Shown here one piece after another: positions 1 to 11,030 of a stretch of DNA of 64,000 nt. Each line of letters starts with the position of its first letter. Within the stretch, counting starts at the first letter, position 1. The translations under genes were made by a program, and so were the position numbers. The notes below the pieces were generated by a model. It searched no databases and was not told the DNA's origin. It was given only the letters and a program-made list of their open reading frames with translations. The DNA comes from Melieria omissa (Eukaryota; Arthropoda; Insecta; Diptera; Ulidiidae): assembly GCA_963971225.1 (NCBI GenBank), contig OZ020267.1:106355892-106419891 (forward strand), in the 5' to 3' direction.

Positions 1-231
1 AAGATAAAACCGCTTGAGGAATTGCTTGCGCCTGCGTCATTTTCTCATTCCAAGTTTGCTGTTTTGCATTATCCGTTGGTATTTTCAAGGACAAATTAAC
101 GAAACAAATACACACAACCAAACGCGCAGGCGCACATTGATACATAGAGATGTGCGTAGTTATAGTCGAATAGGAATAATGCAACCATGAATACATCGTA
201 TGCAGTCCTTGATAGTTCATTCAAGTAACCT
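1..231. other. low-copy segment, no feature seen
   Basis: No convincing open frame, RNA gene or repeat is visible. It borders the first pentanucleotide array. Confidence 0.5.
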
Positions 232-730
232 TAATAAAATAAAATAAAATAAAATAAAATAAAATAAAATAAAATAAAATAAAATAAAATAAAATAAAAT
301 AAAATAAAATAAAATAAAACAAAATAAAATAAATAAAATAAAATAAAATAAAATAAAATAAAATAAAATAAAATAAAATAAAATAAAATAAAATAAAATA
401 AAATAAAATAAAATAAAATAAAATAAAATAAAATAAAATAAAATAAAATAAAAAAAAAATAAAATAAAATAAAACAAAATAAAATAAAATAAAATAAAAT
501 AAAATAAAATAAAATAAAATAAAATAAAATAAAATAAAATAAAATAAAATAAAATAAAATAAAATAAAATAAAATAAAATAAAATAAAATAAAATAAAAT
601 AAAATAAAATAAAATAAAATAAAATAAAATAAAATAAAATAAAATAAAATAAAATAAAATAAAATAAAATAAAATAAAATAAAATAAAACAAAATAAAAT
701 AAAATAAAATAAAATAAAATAAAATAAAAA
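232..730. repeat. (TAAAA)n pentanucleotide array
   Basis: About 500 bp, or roughly 100 copies, of the 5-mer TAAAA. Only a few interruptions are visible: C substitutions near 320, 475 and 689, a 4-mer unit near 331, and an A-run near 450. The reverse strand reads as endless FYFIL open frames, which are a by-product of the repeat and not genes. A second array of the same unit lies at 43.45-44.06 kb. Confidence 0.97.
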
Positions 731-2270
731 GAAATAACCTATCCAAGCTACTTATTCTGTATATCAACATTCTTCTACTCCCTTTTATCACCTTTTTTAC
801 CCATTAGCTTTACTAAAATATCCATAAAATCTTGCACCTCCACTTAGGGTCTACAATAGCTCCACTGTTAAGATCTTCAATTATGCATTGTTTCAACAAA
901 ACTTTCATCTTCTCTTCTCATACTTTCATACTTCATTAATTTATCTATGTCCTTATAAGCACATATCACTACAACTCTCCTCCCACACTTCCTATGGCAC
1001 TACAACTTCTTCTTCTTCTTCTTTATCTTTTAATCACTGCTCATCTCATCTACTGGCACATGCCAGCTTCTTCTCCTTATTCCACTTGAACTTTGTTCTC
1101 TATGTACATTTTCTGCGCCCACTCACCTTGACGCTGTTTGCCTCATTCTCCCGCACGCTGACTAACTCACCATTAACCCAGTTTGCCACCAGCGCCGCCA
1201 ACCACTGATTGATTTGATTGAATGCGCGCTCGTTTATCAAATTAGCGCGCGCACATACACTCGTATTTATCACTGCCTGCCATCCCACTTCCCCCTGCTC
1301 GCACCCCGCTGAGCTGTACGCAGCACCCGCGCAGCACGACATGTGGCACAGCGGCACAATACCAACACTTGCCACAACGTTCGTCACTTGCCGCACATTA
1401 TAAATGCGCTGCGTTCAACGTCTTCGATTTTCAGCATCTCCACCATCCAAAACCCCTTAGCGGCTCTCTTTCCCTTTTCGATGCTTATGTGTAGGTGCTC
1501 CTTATGCACATCCTTCCTCGCTTACCGTCCATCGTACGCACGTGTGTGTGCCTAATGAAGACGAATTCTTGCGGTCAGTTTTCGAGGTCGCGAACATTTG
1601 CCAAGAGTTTGCAAGTAATGCAAAGTTTTTTAGTTGGGCTTAACGACTGTTGAACAGAGCTACACTTGATGTGAGTAGTGGCGACAAGTCCAAACATAGC
1701 AGTTTTGGTTCTCTTTTTAAGACCTAACTTTCAGCTCAGACTGTTTATAGCCATTTCACTGTATTCTTAAGCATCAATTTATAACTTGTAGGATTAATTT
1801 TTTAGCAAGTACTCACCTTTTAGACCTTCTTTAATCTATAAGTTTTGATCCTAATCTATTTAAACATCAAACTATACTTTGAGCGGCTATGATACATAAT
1901 AGAAAAACTCCACTTCCGGTTCAGATTCCCTTTTGTCTACCAATTTATAGATATATCTGTGCTAAAAATCTAGAAGGTTTCAGCTCTGGTGCACCTTACT
2001 AGTCCCAAGCATATCAAAACTCTCATCTCAATAGGCATCACAAGGTAGGTATCACAATAACACAGTAGAGGCAATCCTAATCCCTACCTATTGTTGCCAT
2101 ATCGACGTAGCTGTTTCATAAAAGTAAAGACTATCTGTCCATGATTCACTCTTATACAATTTTATATACCTTAGCTGACCGTAAAACACCAAAATTAAAA
2201 GTTTTCAGCTCAACAGTTCACCTTAAAACACAAACATACATTTAATTTTTGCTTCGTTGACAACTTCGTT
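731..2270. other. gene-free segment, pyrimidine-rich at its left end
   Basis: No gene is recognisable. Positions 760-1550 are C/T-rich on the + strand, with a short (TTC)n run near 1005-1025. The small open frames here are low-complexity and show no family features. From 1560 onward the sequence is ordinary AT-rich DNA. Confidence 0.5.
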
Positions 2271-2672
2271 TGCAAAGAAGTAGCGCCCTCTGGTGGTAAA
2301 TTTTTGAACTCAAAATAATTTTGTATTTTTTATACTGAAAAATGTTGTCGATCGCTGAATAAATCGTTTAAACCGGTTCAGTACTTTCCGAGATACGATG
2401 TTTCCTCGCTGACTTAATTACTGCACTTACAGGTGGATAGCTGATTCCATAGAAACTAACCAGTCTCGTATGGCAGCCCCCTTAAAAGTTGGAGATATCG
2501 GTTAGGTGTGTATGAAGAGAATATTTTAAAGGAAAAATAAATGTGGGTCAGTCTTACATTTGATGCGTCTGGGTGCAACCTGGAAGCAATGGGAGCATAT
2601 TTTATAAAAACCCTATAAAAACCAACACTTCGTATGGAAACCCCATTAAGAGTTGGAGATAGGGGGTAATTA
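2271..2672. repeat. dispersed repeat, copy 1, left part (interrupted by mariner)
   Basis: This stretch matches 26,100-26,500 closely along its length. Shared landmarks are GCGCCCTCTGGTGGT, the phrase around GGTTCAGTA.TTTCCGAGATACG, TATGGCAGCCCCCTTAAAAG, and GTTGGAGATATCGGTTAGG. The class is unknown, as I see no coding remains. The match resumes on the far side of the mariner at 3945, so the transposon landed inside this repeat. Confidence 0.8.
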
Positions 2673-3944
2673 CCAGGTATGCGCCTATGAAACGGTAACG
2701 ACATCTAGCGGTAAATAGCCGAATATTTATAAACTTCGGAACCGTACCAAATGTCATGTTTACTTCTTCTGTCATATGTCAACAATATTCAGTTCACAAT
2801 TTGTCAAGTTTCATCCAACAACGCATTGTTTGACGCTCCGGAAAATGTCGTATTACGTGCCTACAAATTACGATTTGCGGACACAGTTAATTTTGTGTTA
2901 CCATTTGAAGAAAAACGCTTCTGAATCGCATCGAATGCTTGTGGAAGCTTACGCCGAGCATGCTCTTGGTCGCACACAGTGTAACGAGTGGTTCAATAAA
3001 TTTAAAAGTGGTGATTTTGATGTGAGAAACGAGGAGCGTGGCCGGCCACCAAAAAAGTTTGAAGACGCCGAATTGCAAGCATTGCTCGATGAAGATGATG
3101 GCCAAACGCAAGAACAGCTCGCAGAACAATTGGGTGTTGACCGTCGGACCGTCGGAAAACGTTTAAAAGCAATGGGAAAAATTGTAAAGGTCGGTAGATG
3201 GGTGCCACATGAACTGACTGAAAGGCAGCAAGAAAACCGAAAAACCACTTGTGAAATTCTGCTCGCCCGGTACAAAAGAAAGTCGTTTTTGCATCGAATC
3301 ATAACTGGTGATGAAAAGTGGGTCTATTTCAAGAATCCCAAACGAAAAAGATCGTATGTTAACCGCGGCGAAAGTGCGCAATCGACCGCAAGGCCAGATC
3401 GCTTCGGAAAGAAGGCCATGCTATGTGTTTTCTGGGACCAGCGTGGTGTCATATGTTATGACCTTCTAAACCCTGGTGAAACGGTTAACGGTGAACGTTA
3501 CCAACAACAATTGGCCGATTTGAACCGTGCTATACGCCAAAAACGCCCAGAATATGAAGCCAGGCAACACAAAGTGATTTTCCTCGATGACAACGCACCA
3601 CCACACCGCACTAGAGCCACCAACGAATTGGTTGCATCGTACAACTGGGAAGCTCTTGCTCATGCGGCTTACTCACCAGACTTGGCGCCTTCGGATTATC
3701 ACATGTTCGCATCGATGGGCCACGCATTAACGGAACAGCGCTTCAATTCTCACACAGAAGCCAAGAAATGGGTCGATGATTGGTTTCAGGCAAAAGACGA
3801 AACATTTTTTTGGCGAGGCATCCATAAATTGCCTGAGAGATGGGAAAAATGTGTAGCTAGCGATGGCCATTACTTTGAAGAATAAAATTGTAATCATTTC
3901 CTCACAATAAACGTGTTTTTTCAGAAATAATAACCGGTTTCATA
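2673..3944 (+). mobile_element. mariner transposon with intact transposase ORF and incomplete right end
   Basis: The left end reads TA then CCAGGTATGCGCCTATGAAA (from 2673). From memory this is close to the Mos1-type terminal repeat, including the TATGAAA block. The right end, read inward on the minus strand, is TATGAAACCGGTTATTATTT and stops at 3944; the outer 12-13 bases expected there are replaced by sequence homologous to the host repeat (GAAAGAAATGTTCA, compare GAGAGAAATGTTCA at 26.5 kb). Adding those bases gives about 1,285 bp, the usual mariner length. A rival reading places the ends at TGAAAC (2688-3942) with TA on each side; I prefer the first because of the Mos1-like outer motif and length. 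Confidence 0.8.
2845..3885 (+). CDS. mariner transposase, 346 aa, intact
   Basis: This is a cut-and-paste transposase that would act in the nucleus on its own terminal repeats. I chose the ATG at 2845 (MSYYVPTN) rather than the in-frame ATG at 2776: it gives 346 aa, against 345 for Mos1, and matches where family members begin. The N-terminal helix-turn-helix region (about residues 1-110) includes LKKNASESHRMLVEAY. The linker motif WVPHEL is at 119-124. The catalytic domain has D156 (TGDEKW), D249 (DDNAPPH) and D284 (YSPDLAPSDYH), with 34 residues between the last two, so the DD34D triad is complete. The C-terminus has WRGIHKLPERWEKCVASDG. There is no stop or frameshift. One oddity is residue 248, which is Asp where relatives usually have His (HDN). 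The similarity is to the mauritiana (Mos1) group by recall, not by a search. Confidence 0.95.
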   Translation: MSYYVPTNYDLRTQLILCYHLKKNASESHRMLVEAYAEHALGRTQCNEWFNKFKSGDFDVRNEERGRPPKKFEDAELQALLDEDDGQTQEQLAEQLGVDRRTVGKRLKAMGKIVKVGRWVPHELTERQQENRKTTCEILLARYKRKSFLHRIITGDEKWVYFKNPKRKRSYVNRGESAQSTARPDRFGKKAMLCVFWDQRGVICYDLLNPGETVNGERYQQQLADLNRAIRQKRPEYEARQHKVIFLDDNAPPHRTRATNELVASYNWEALAHAAYSPDLAPSDYHMFASMGHALTEQRFNSHTEAKKWVDDWFQAKDETFFWRGIHKLPERWEKCVASDGHYFEE

Positions 3945-4146
3945 GAAAGAAATGTTCAGAAGCAAAAAGTAGTGGAGGTCACTAATATAGTTTAACCCTC
4001 TTAGAGCAATTTCTGTGGAGCTGTGGAGCAATTTATCGAATGTTCAAGCAATTTTGTGAACTTTGAACTCGATGCGATGCCATTTCACGCCATTCTAACC
4101 GCTCAATATTTTAGCTCATGCAAACGGAATAAAATTAGAGATTCCG
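3945..4146. repeat. dispersed repeat, copy 1, right part
   Basis: It continues the match to copy 2 (26,490-26,640) beyond the mariner: GAAATGTTCA, then TTTAACCCTCTTAGAGCAA, GCTGTGGAGCAATTT and TTTTGTGAACTTTGA. Similarity fades after about 4090. Confidence 0.75.
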
Positions 4147-4147
4147 G

Positions 4148-4268
4148 AGGTGCTTCATCTGCATAGCGATAGAAGTAATAGTGTTTCACCAACCTGAGCT
4201 AGGAATCGAACCTAGGGCTTCTGATATAAGAATTTAGCGCGCTACTCGCTGGACTATCGAGGCATACA
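4148..4268 (-). mobile_element. 5' fragment of SINE family A (tRNA-like head)
   Basis: Read on the minus strand, this gives a diverged copy of the head seen at 26,949-27,060. The pol III B box GGTTCGATTCC is retained (complement at 4202-4212) and the A box region follows to the CCTCGATAGTCCAGCG end near 4262. The 3' two thirds of the element are absent. Several point changes set it apart from the two nearly full copies. Confidence 0.75.
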
Positions 4269-4439
4269 TTTAAGAAGAGTAAGATCATCTATATTTTTCA
4301 TACAGTTTAGGAACTTCAAATCTGTTTTTGAAATCTAGAGAAGAGTGTTCAGTAGCTTAGCAACAAAAATGGCTAGAAATGGAGACAAATATCTCTGGTC
4401 CAGATATTTCGCTGGTCTGGATAGTTTCTAATTTGCATT
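4269..4439. other. short gene-free segment
   Basis: AT-rich, and nothing recognised. It is the flank of the 51-bp minisatellite. Confidence 0.4.
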
Positions 4440-6085
4440 AAAACATCAAAAATTTAATTCAACAGAAATGAAGGAAGGATTCAAAGAAATAGCATTTGAA
4501 AGAAAGGAAGACTTAAAGAAAAAGCAGCAGGAATTGAATAACCAAAGAAGAGAAGAGTGAAAAAACAGCAACAGAAATTAGATTCAAGGAAGGAAGGAAA
4601 GGAAGAATCAACAAAATAGCAACAGAAATTGAACTCAACTAACCCAAGCAAATAAGAGTGAAAGAAATAGCAACAGAAATAAAACTCAAGTATTCAACGA
4701 AGGGAAAAGTGAAAGAGATAGCAACAGAAATTGAGCGCAAGTAACCAAAGAAGGGGAGAGTCAAGAAACATCAACAGAAATTTGACTCAAGTAACCAAGA
4801 ATGGAAGAGTCAAAAAAATTGCAAGAGAAATTTGATTCAAGTAACCAATGAAAGGAAAAATCAAAGAAGTAGCAACAGAAATTTGACTCAAGTAACCAAA
4901 AAAAGAAGAGTGAAAGAAATTAGAACAGAAACTGAACTCAAGTAACAAACGAAGGGAATAGTGAAAGAAATAACAACAAAAACAGAACTTAAGTAACAAA
5001 CGAAAGGAAGAGTGAAAGAAATAACAACAGAAATTGAACTCAAGTAACCAAAGAAGGGAAGAGTGAAAGATTAACAACAGAAATTTGACTAAAGTAACCA
5101 AAGAAGGGAAGAGTGAAAGAAATAATAACAGAAATTGAACTCAAGTAACCAAAGAAGGAAAAGAATCGAAGGAATATCAACAGAAATTTCACTCAAGTAG
5201 CTAATGAAGAGAAGAGTGAAAGAAATAACAACAGAAATTGAACTCAAGTAACCAAAGAAGGTAAGAGTAAAAGAAATGGCATCAGAACTTTGACTCAAGT
5301 AAACAAATAAAGGAAGAGTGAAAGAAATACAAACAGAAATTCAACTCAAGTTACCAAGGAAGGGAAGAGTGAAAGAAACAGCAAAAGCAATTTGACTCAA
5401 GTAACCAAAGAAGGGAAGAGTGAAAGATTAACAACAGAAATTTGACTAAAGTAACCAAAGAAGGGAAGAGTCAAAGAAATAATAACAGAAATTGAACTCA
5501 AGTAACCAAAGAAGGAAAAGAATCGAAAGAATATCAACAGAAATTTCACTCAAGTAGCTAATGAAGAGAAGAGTGAAAGAAATAACAACAGAAATTGAAC
5601 TCAAGTAACCAAAAAGGTAAGAGTAAAAGAAATGGCATCAGAACTTTGACTTAAGTAAACAAATAAAGGAAGAGTGAAAGAAATAGAAACAGAAATTCAA
5701 CTCAAAATACCAAAGAAGGGAAGAGTGAAAGAAACAGCAACAGAAATTTGACTCAAGTAACCAACGACGGGAAGAGTGAAAGAAATAACAACAGAAATTT
5801 AACTGAAGTAACCAAAAAAAGAAAGAATCCAAAAAATAGCAACATAAATCTATCTTAAGTAATCAAAGAAAGGGAAGAGTGAAAGAAACAGCAACAGAAA
5901 TTTTACTCAAGTAACCAACGAAGGAAAGAGTGAAAGAGATAGCAACAGAACTTTGACCCAAGTAACCAAAAAAGATAAGAGTGAAAGAAATAGCAACAGA
6001 AATTCGACTCGAAAATCCAAAGAGGAGAAGAGTGAAAGAAAAAGCAACAGAAATTTGACTCGAATAACCAAAGAATGGATGATCC
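4440..6085. repeat. 51-bp minisatellite, about 32 units, with a 357-bp higher-order duplication
   Basis: The unit runs GAAGGGAAGAGTGAAAGAAA, then TARCAACAGAAATT, then GAACTCAAGTAACCAAA. Units differ by substitutions and small indels. A block of seven units is duplicated: GAGTGAAAGATTAACAAC occurs at 5061 and 5418, and GGCATCAGAACTTTGACT at 5278 and 5634 (offset 356-357). As 51 is a multiple of three, the reverse strand shows long 17-residue-periodic open frames that are not genes. Confidence 0.93.
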
Positions 6086-7979
6086 AAACAAATAGTAAAA
6101 GTCCAAATTTTGAAGACCGAAAAGTGGTCCTTAGTATAAATAGTCCAGTACAAGAACGAACTCCTCCTAACTCTCCTATCTACATTCATAAATATTATCA
6201 GCATATCTTACATGTCAACTTGACCGCTACTCCAGAAAGTAGCGCCCCCTCCCCGATAAGCAGCGCGCAATCAGTTAGAACGTAAAAGCATCATTTAATA
6301 AAGATGTTAGGCAAAAGCGAAAAGCATTAAAACAAAAACCAAAATCAAATTAATAGCCACATAAAATTGATAAAATATCAAACAAACTAAATTTATACAA
6401 GTGGCCGATTTTCTAACCAAAACTCAAGCCACCACAATGATTCGTGACTCCAACATGAAGAAAATGGCTTCAACATTCCATTACAGAGCGCTTTTGTTTA
6501 TTTATGTTTTTGTTTTTTTATTTACTCTTTCTTGTTTGCACTTTTTTTCTTGCATGCAAGAAATGAAAATAAATCTAATAAATTTCAATCTGTGCTGCCT
6601 TTTAACTTTATTATGTTGTGTCCATTTAACGCGCATTAAATAGCCGAGGCGTCCATTGTGCGCGCGCGCCTGCAAGTGAATTATTTAGAACATTATAAAG
6701 GCAACAACAACAACAACAGCAATATTAATCAAAACAACAACAACAACCCTACAACAATGCATAAAATAATAATAATAATAAAGTGTGTGCCGAGATAGGA
6801 GTAAACAACGCAGTTGGGATCACATTGTTGTAAATTTATATTTTTTTCATAATTTTATAGTGCACAATAATGAGTTTGTGCCTTAACCCTTTCGGTGCTA
6901 TGAACCGCCTGACCACTTGCCATGCCCCAATCATAGCTTTACATCATTTTTATTGTTTATTTACTTGGGAGGAGATGATTTTTTTGATAACTCTTTTGCA
7001 AGAGCCATGCACAATGATGGCTTTATAATGGCGCATATCTTTCTAAACAACAACAACAATAGCAAAGTACCAAATAAATAAGTAAAAGTGTTGCTAAAAA
7101 GTTGCCGCTTAAGTAGAAAAAGTCGTAAATTTCATTAGTTGCGCCTTTCGTGTGCGTGTGTGTGTGTGTGTGTGTGTTATTCAAAGCCGCGTACTCACAC
7201 CACGAGCAACCAGAACCGCAACAACATTGTGGCGCATAGCATTCAAAAGAATCGAAAGAAGAAGAAGCACCAACTCAACCAACTCATTATGAATTTTTAT
7301 GATTTTTTATTATTATTATTATTAGCACGTCGGCACAACGCCCTTCGGCCCTTTTCTACTACTTTTTTTTGTCGTTTTTTGTGGTTGCGCCGTGACGGAC
7401 AGTGCTACCACCGAACCTTTTTCGCATTGTTTATTAAGCTACGCTTTTATTGTATTTATTCAGCTTTTTCATCTCACCGATATTTTCTTCCTTTATTTAG
7501 TTTTTTTATGATTTTTTTCTTGCAAGATTTTGAGTGAATTTTAATAGCATCCGGCTGACGCTGACGCTGACGCACATCCGTTTTCCGGTGGCTGGTTGCC
7601 GCTAGTTGTGCCTTTGTTCTCGTAATTTCATGGCGCCTTAACGTGGACTCATTGCAACCTGCAACGTCTTCTGCGCTCACTTGGATGACTGATAGTTGTG
7701 AATGTGTGTGTGTGTGTGTGTGTGCTGGCAAGTTGCAAGGCGCTGTTTGTTGAGAAAACGCCAGCAAAACTTGTCAAGATTTTAACAGCACGTCAGCGTA
7801 AAGGTGAAAATTATGAAATTAACTTATTAAGAGTGCATTGTTTTTGCTGCTTAATGCATAACTGTCATTTATGCATAAGAAAACTTTTCATATTGTGTTG
7901 AAAAAGCAGCTTAAATGAAACTAAACACAAGAAAATTGAAGAAGAAGAATAAAGGAAAACTAATTTTGATTCGTTGTGA
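6086..7979. other. gene-free segment with microsatellites
   Basis: Contains CAA and AAT triplet runs (6700-6780), a (TG)n run at about 7151-7177, an ATT run near 7308-7324 and a second (TG)n run at about 7700-7722. The phrase TTAACCCTTTCGGTGC near 6893 resembles a piggyBac-type end, but I see no partner end. No open frame here looks like a protein family. Confidence 0.5.
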
Positions 7980-9200
7980 TGCTGGTTGATGTAATCGAAT
8001 TAACATTCAGCCTAGAAGTATGCAATAGAAAATATTAATATTGGGTTGAAAATTGTTCAATACTTTTATGAAAGCACAGAAAAAAGAACTTTGAAACTTC
8101 GCAGTATTTGTTCTTGTATTCAAATTAACATTCAGCCTAGAAGTATGCCACAGAAAATTTAAAATTAGCTTTGAAAATAATGCAATACTTTTATGAAAGA
8201 AGAAGAAAGGAAAATATCTTTGGATCTCTGTGATATTAGTTGATGTATTCAAATAAACATTGAGCCTAGAAGTATGCCAAAGAAAATACTAATATAAGCT
8301 TTGAAAAATGTTCAATACTTTTATGAAAGAAGAAGAAAAAACGTTGAATTATCATTCAGCCTAGAAGTATGCTACAAGAAATATTAATATTAGCTTTAAA
8401 AATTGTTCCATACTTTTATGAAAAAAGAAAAAAGAACTTTGAATGTTTGCAATATTTGTTCTTGCATTCAAATTAACATTGAGCCTAGAAGTATGCCACA
8501 GAAAATATTAATATTAGCTATGAAAAATGTTCAATGCTTTTATGAAAGAAGAGAAAAAAGAACTTTGAATCTTCGCAAAATTTGTTCTTGTATTCAAATT
8601 AACATTCAGCCTAGAAGTATGCCACAGAAACTATTAATATCGGGTTTGACAATAATTAAATACTTTTATGAAAGAAGAAGAAAGGAAAATATCTTTGCAT
8701 CTCTGTGATATTAGTTGATGTATTCAAATTAACATTCAGCCTAGAAGTATGCCAAAGAAAATACTAATATAAGCTTTGAAAATTGTTCCATACTTTTATA
8801 AAAGAACAAGAAAAATATGTTGAATCTTTGTGATATTAATTTATGTATTTAAATTATCATTCAGTCTAGAAGTATGCTACAAGAAATATTAATATTAGCT
8901 TTAAAAAATGTTCCACACTTTTATGAAAAAAGAAAAAAAGAACTTAGAATCTTTGCAATCTTTGTTCTTGTATTCAAATTAATATTGAGCCTAGAAGTAT
9001 GCCACAGAAAGTACTAATATGAGCTTTGAAAATTGTTCAATACTTGTTGTGAAAGAAAAATAAACGTAAAGAAGAAGAAGAAAATAAATAGAAGTTTGAA
9101 TCTTTGTGATATCAGTTTTCATATTTAAATTAACATTCAGCCTAAAAGTATGCATCATACAATAACAATATTCACTTTGAGTACCTGTCAATACTTTTTG
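7980..9200. repeat. minisatellite of about 125 bp, ten units
   Basis: The landmark CCTAGAAGTATGC (or close variants) recurs at 8011, 8136, 8265, 8360, 8484, 8610, 8740, 8865, 8990 and 9141. Spacing is mostly 124-130 bp, with one short unit (95) and one long unit (151). Each unit carries AATTAACATTCAG, AATATTAATATTAGCTTTGA, and ATACTTTTATGAAAGAAGAA. Small open frames in it are repeat artefacts. Confidence 0.93.
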
Positions 9201-10145
9201 TAACAGTAATTTGTTGCATTCTTTTCTGCGTTAAAGTTAGAAATCATCATAAAAATCCTGTACTTGTACTTACATAACTACTAAACTGGCCTTAACTACA
9301 CATTACCAGGTTTTAGCTTGCCCCCAAAGTTCTCTCCAGTAGTTGGCCACACCAAGAGATGATAGGGCGTTCCCAACTTGGTCCTTTTACCAGAGACACG
9401 ATCTCCCTCTTTGTGAAAACCGTCTTTGACGCACTTGTGGTATAACAAAATTGTGCTGCATACTTTTCTGCGCCAAAATGATAATTTATTCAAGAACCTG
9501 CAGTAGAAATGTCCATTTGAAAGCTGTCTTCTTTGAAATGATTTCCTTTGTTCAAGTCTATTGGCTTTTCTGCATATTCACACAACTCTTAACCCTTTTT
9601 TGACCACATCGAAAACAAATTAAAAAATATATGTCATCCTTACAAACATTAAATGTAAATAAATAAATTAAATTTTCTAAACGACTGGTTCTACAATGAT
9701 TTTCTTCACTATTTGTCAAGAAATTACAGGCGTTTACAGATTTTCTACTTAACTTATTTAGCCAACTTTGAAGTCAATTGGCTTATTAAATTTAGTTTTT
9801 CTATATAAACTCTTAACCCATTTTTAACACTGTGAAAAGTTGCTTTAATGAACATCAAAACTATTTCAAGATTTACTTCTGAGTTACATCTTTCATATTA
9901 ATGTAGATCTTTCTGATTTAGAACCTTCACCAAGTTCGACCGGGTACAAACTCTTAACCCATTTCTTACCCGGTGTGGTTTTTATTTTCAAAAAACTCTC
10001 AAAGACACATGTCGAATTGTTATATTCAATTTCTCCATGAAAAATCGGAACCCATAAAAACTATGTTTCTAATTATTTCTGATCAGGATCACTTTCAGCA
10101 TGTTTAAGGTCAGTAGACCCATAAATTCATATATCTTTATATAAA
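9201..10145. other. gene-free segment with a loose repeat of AACTCTTAACCC
   Basis: The phrase AACTCTTAACCC followed by a T-rich run occurs near 9587, 9811 and 9951, with related AT-rich text between. This suggests an old, diverged tandem repeat. GCATACTTTTCTGCG-type phrases near 9218 and 9458 are also paired. Nothing coding is recognised. Confidence 0.45.
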
Positions 10146-11030
10146 CTACTAGCTGACCCCGCGAACTTTGTCTCGAGATGGCGATGCAAATTGACGAAGA
10201 AAACCAACTGAAGGAAGAGGAGGAGCTACTGATTAACGCAATCGAGGCCCAGATATAAGCAATGTTGCTGCTAAGTTCCATTAAAGAAATGGACTGCGCT
10301 TTAACCGGATTTACATTATATGGGCGGTGCCATGCCCTCTTATTCAATACCTGCCCCTTATTCAATGCCCTCTGTCGAAAGAGAAAATGGTAGGTTCGTA
10401 CTAAGATTCATTGCTGAGCGACTTATAGTTCAGCAACATGTTTGGGTCACAAAAATCGTGCCACGCCCCTTGTCCAACGCCCATCAAATCTTATCAGTAG
10501 AATGACATATCTATGGGACGACGATATATTAAATATCTATGCTATGCGGCTTATAACTTCAAACTTATTCAATATTAAATATTTGGGTTGTATGGGAGGC
10601 GCCACGCCCCTCCGTCGTGAGCCGATCACATTGTTATTATCGAAGGACACGACTAAATAATAAGTGCGTACTGAATATCATTGATGTGTGACTTGTAGTT
10701 GTAAAGTTATTAAAAAATTGTGTTCGCTTCAAGAAGTGCCACGCCCCGTGTCCAACGCCCATAATATTTTACCAGTGCGGCGACATATTCATAAGACGAC
10801 ACTATACCAAATTTCAATGCTGTGCGATTTATAACTTCGAAACTATTCCCTATTAAGGGTTTGGATTGTATGGGGGGTGCCACGCCTCTTCGTCTTAGCG
10901 GTATGAAATATACTTTATATCCTATTCGCATACCTACCAAATATACATACAAAATTTCATAAAAATCGGTCAAGCCGTTTCGGAGGTGTATGGTGACTAA
11001 CACTGTGACACGAGGATTTTATATGTAAGA
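10146..11030. repeat. dispersed insect repeat with internal GCCACGCCCC units
   Basis: It begins near ACTAGCTGACCCCGCGAACT (10,147) and ends near AAAATCGGTCAAGCCGTTTC, then GTGACACGAGGATTTTATAT (about 11,024). Paired phrases of this kind bound a common interspersed repeat of insect genomes, as I recall. Inside, a GTGCCACGCCCC phrase recurs near 10,323, 10,459, 10,597, 10,736 and 10,877, about 135-140 bp apart. I cannot assign a class. Confidence 0.65.

Noticed and set aside
217..791. FYFIL-repeat open frames at 0.2-0.8 kb, and the like at 43.4-43.9 kb
   Set aside because: Translations of the (TAAAA)n arrays.
2688..3942. Alternative mariner ends at TGAAAC with TA on each side
   Set aside because: It is compatible with the flanks, but it leaves out the Mos1-like outer motif CCAGGT at 2,673 that directly follows a TA, and gives a short element. 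Kept as a rival reading only.
4787..6204. Reverse-strand open frames of 64-113 codons with a 17-residue period
   Set aside because: The period equals the 51-bp minisatellite unit, and the + strand of the same units has no matching gene. It is a frame-neutral tandem repeat, not a repeat protein.
6890..7060. piggyBac-type element starting TTAACCCTTTCGG
   Set aside because: No inverted GAAAGGGTTAA partner is visible downstream.
7980..9200. CRISPR-like regular repeats
   Set aside because: The units are contiguous, diverged copies without unique spacers between constant repeats, in eukaryotic DNA with no cas genes.
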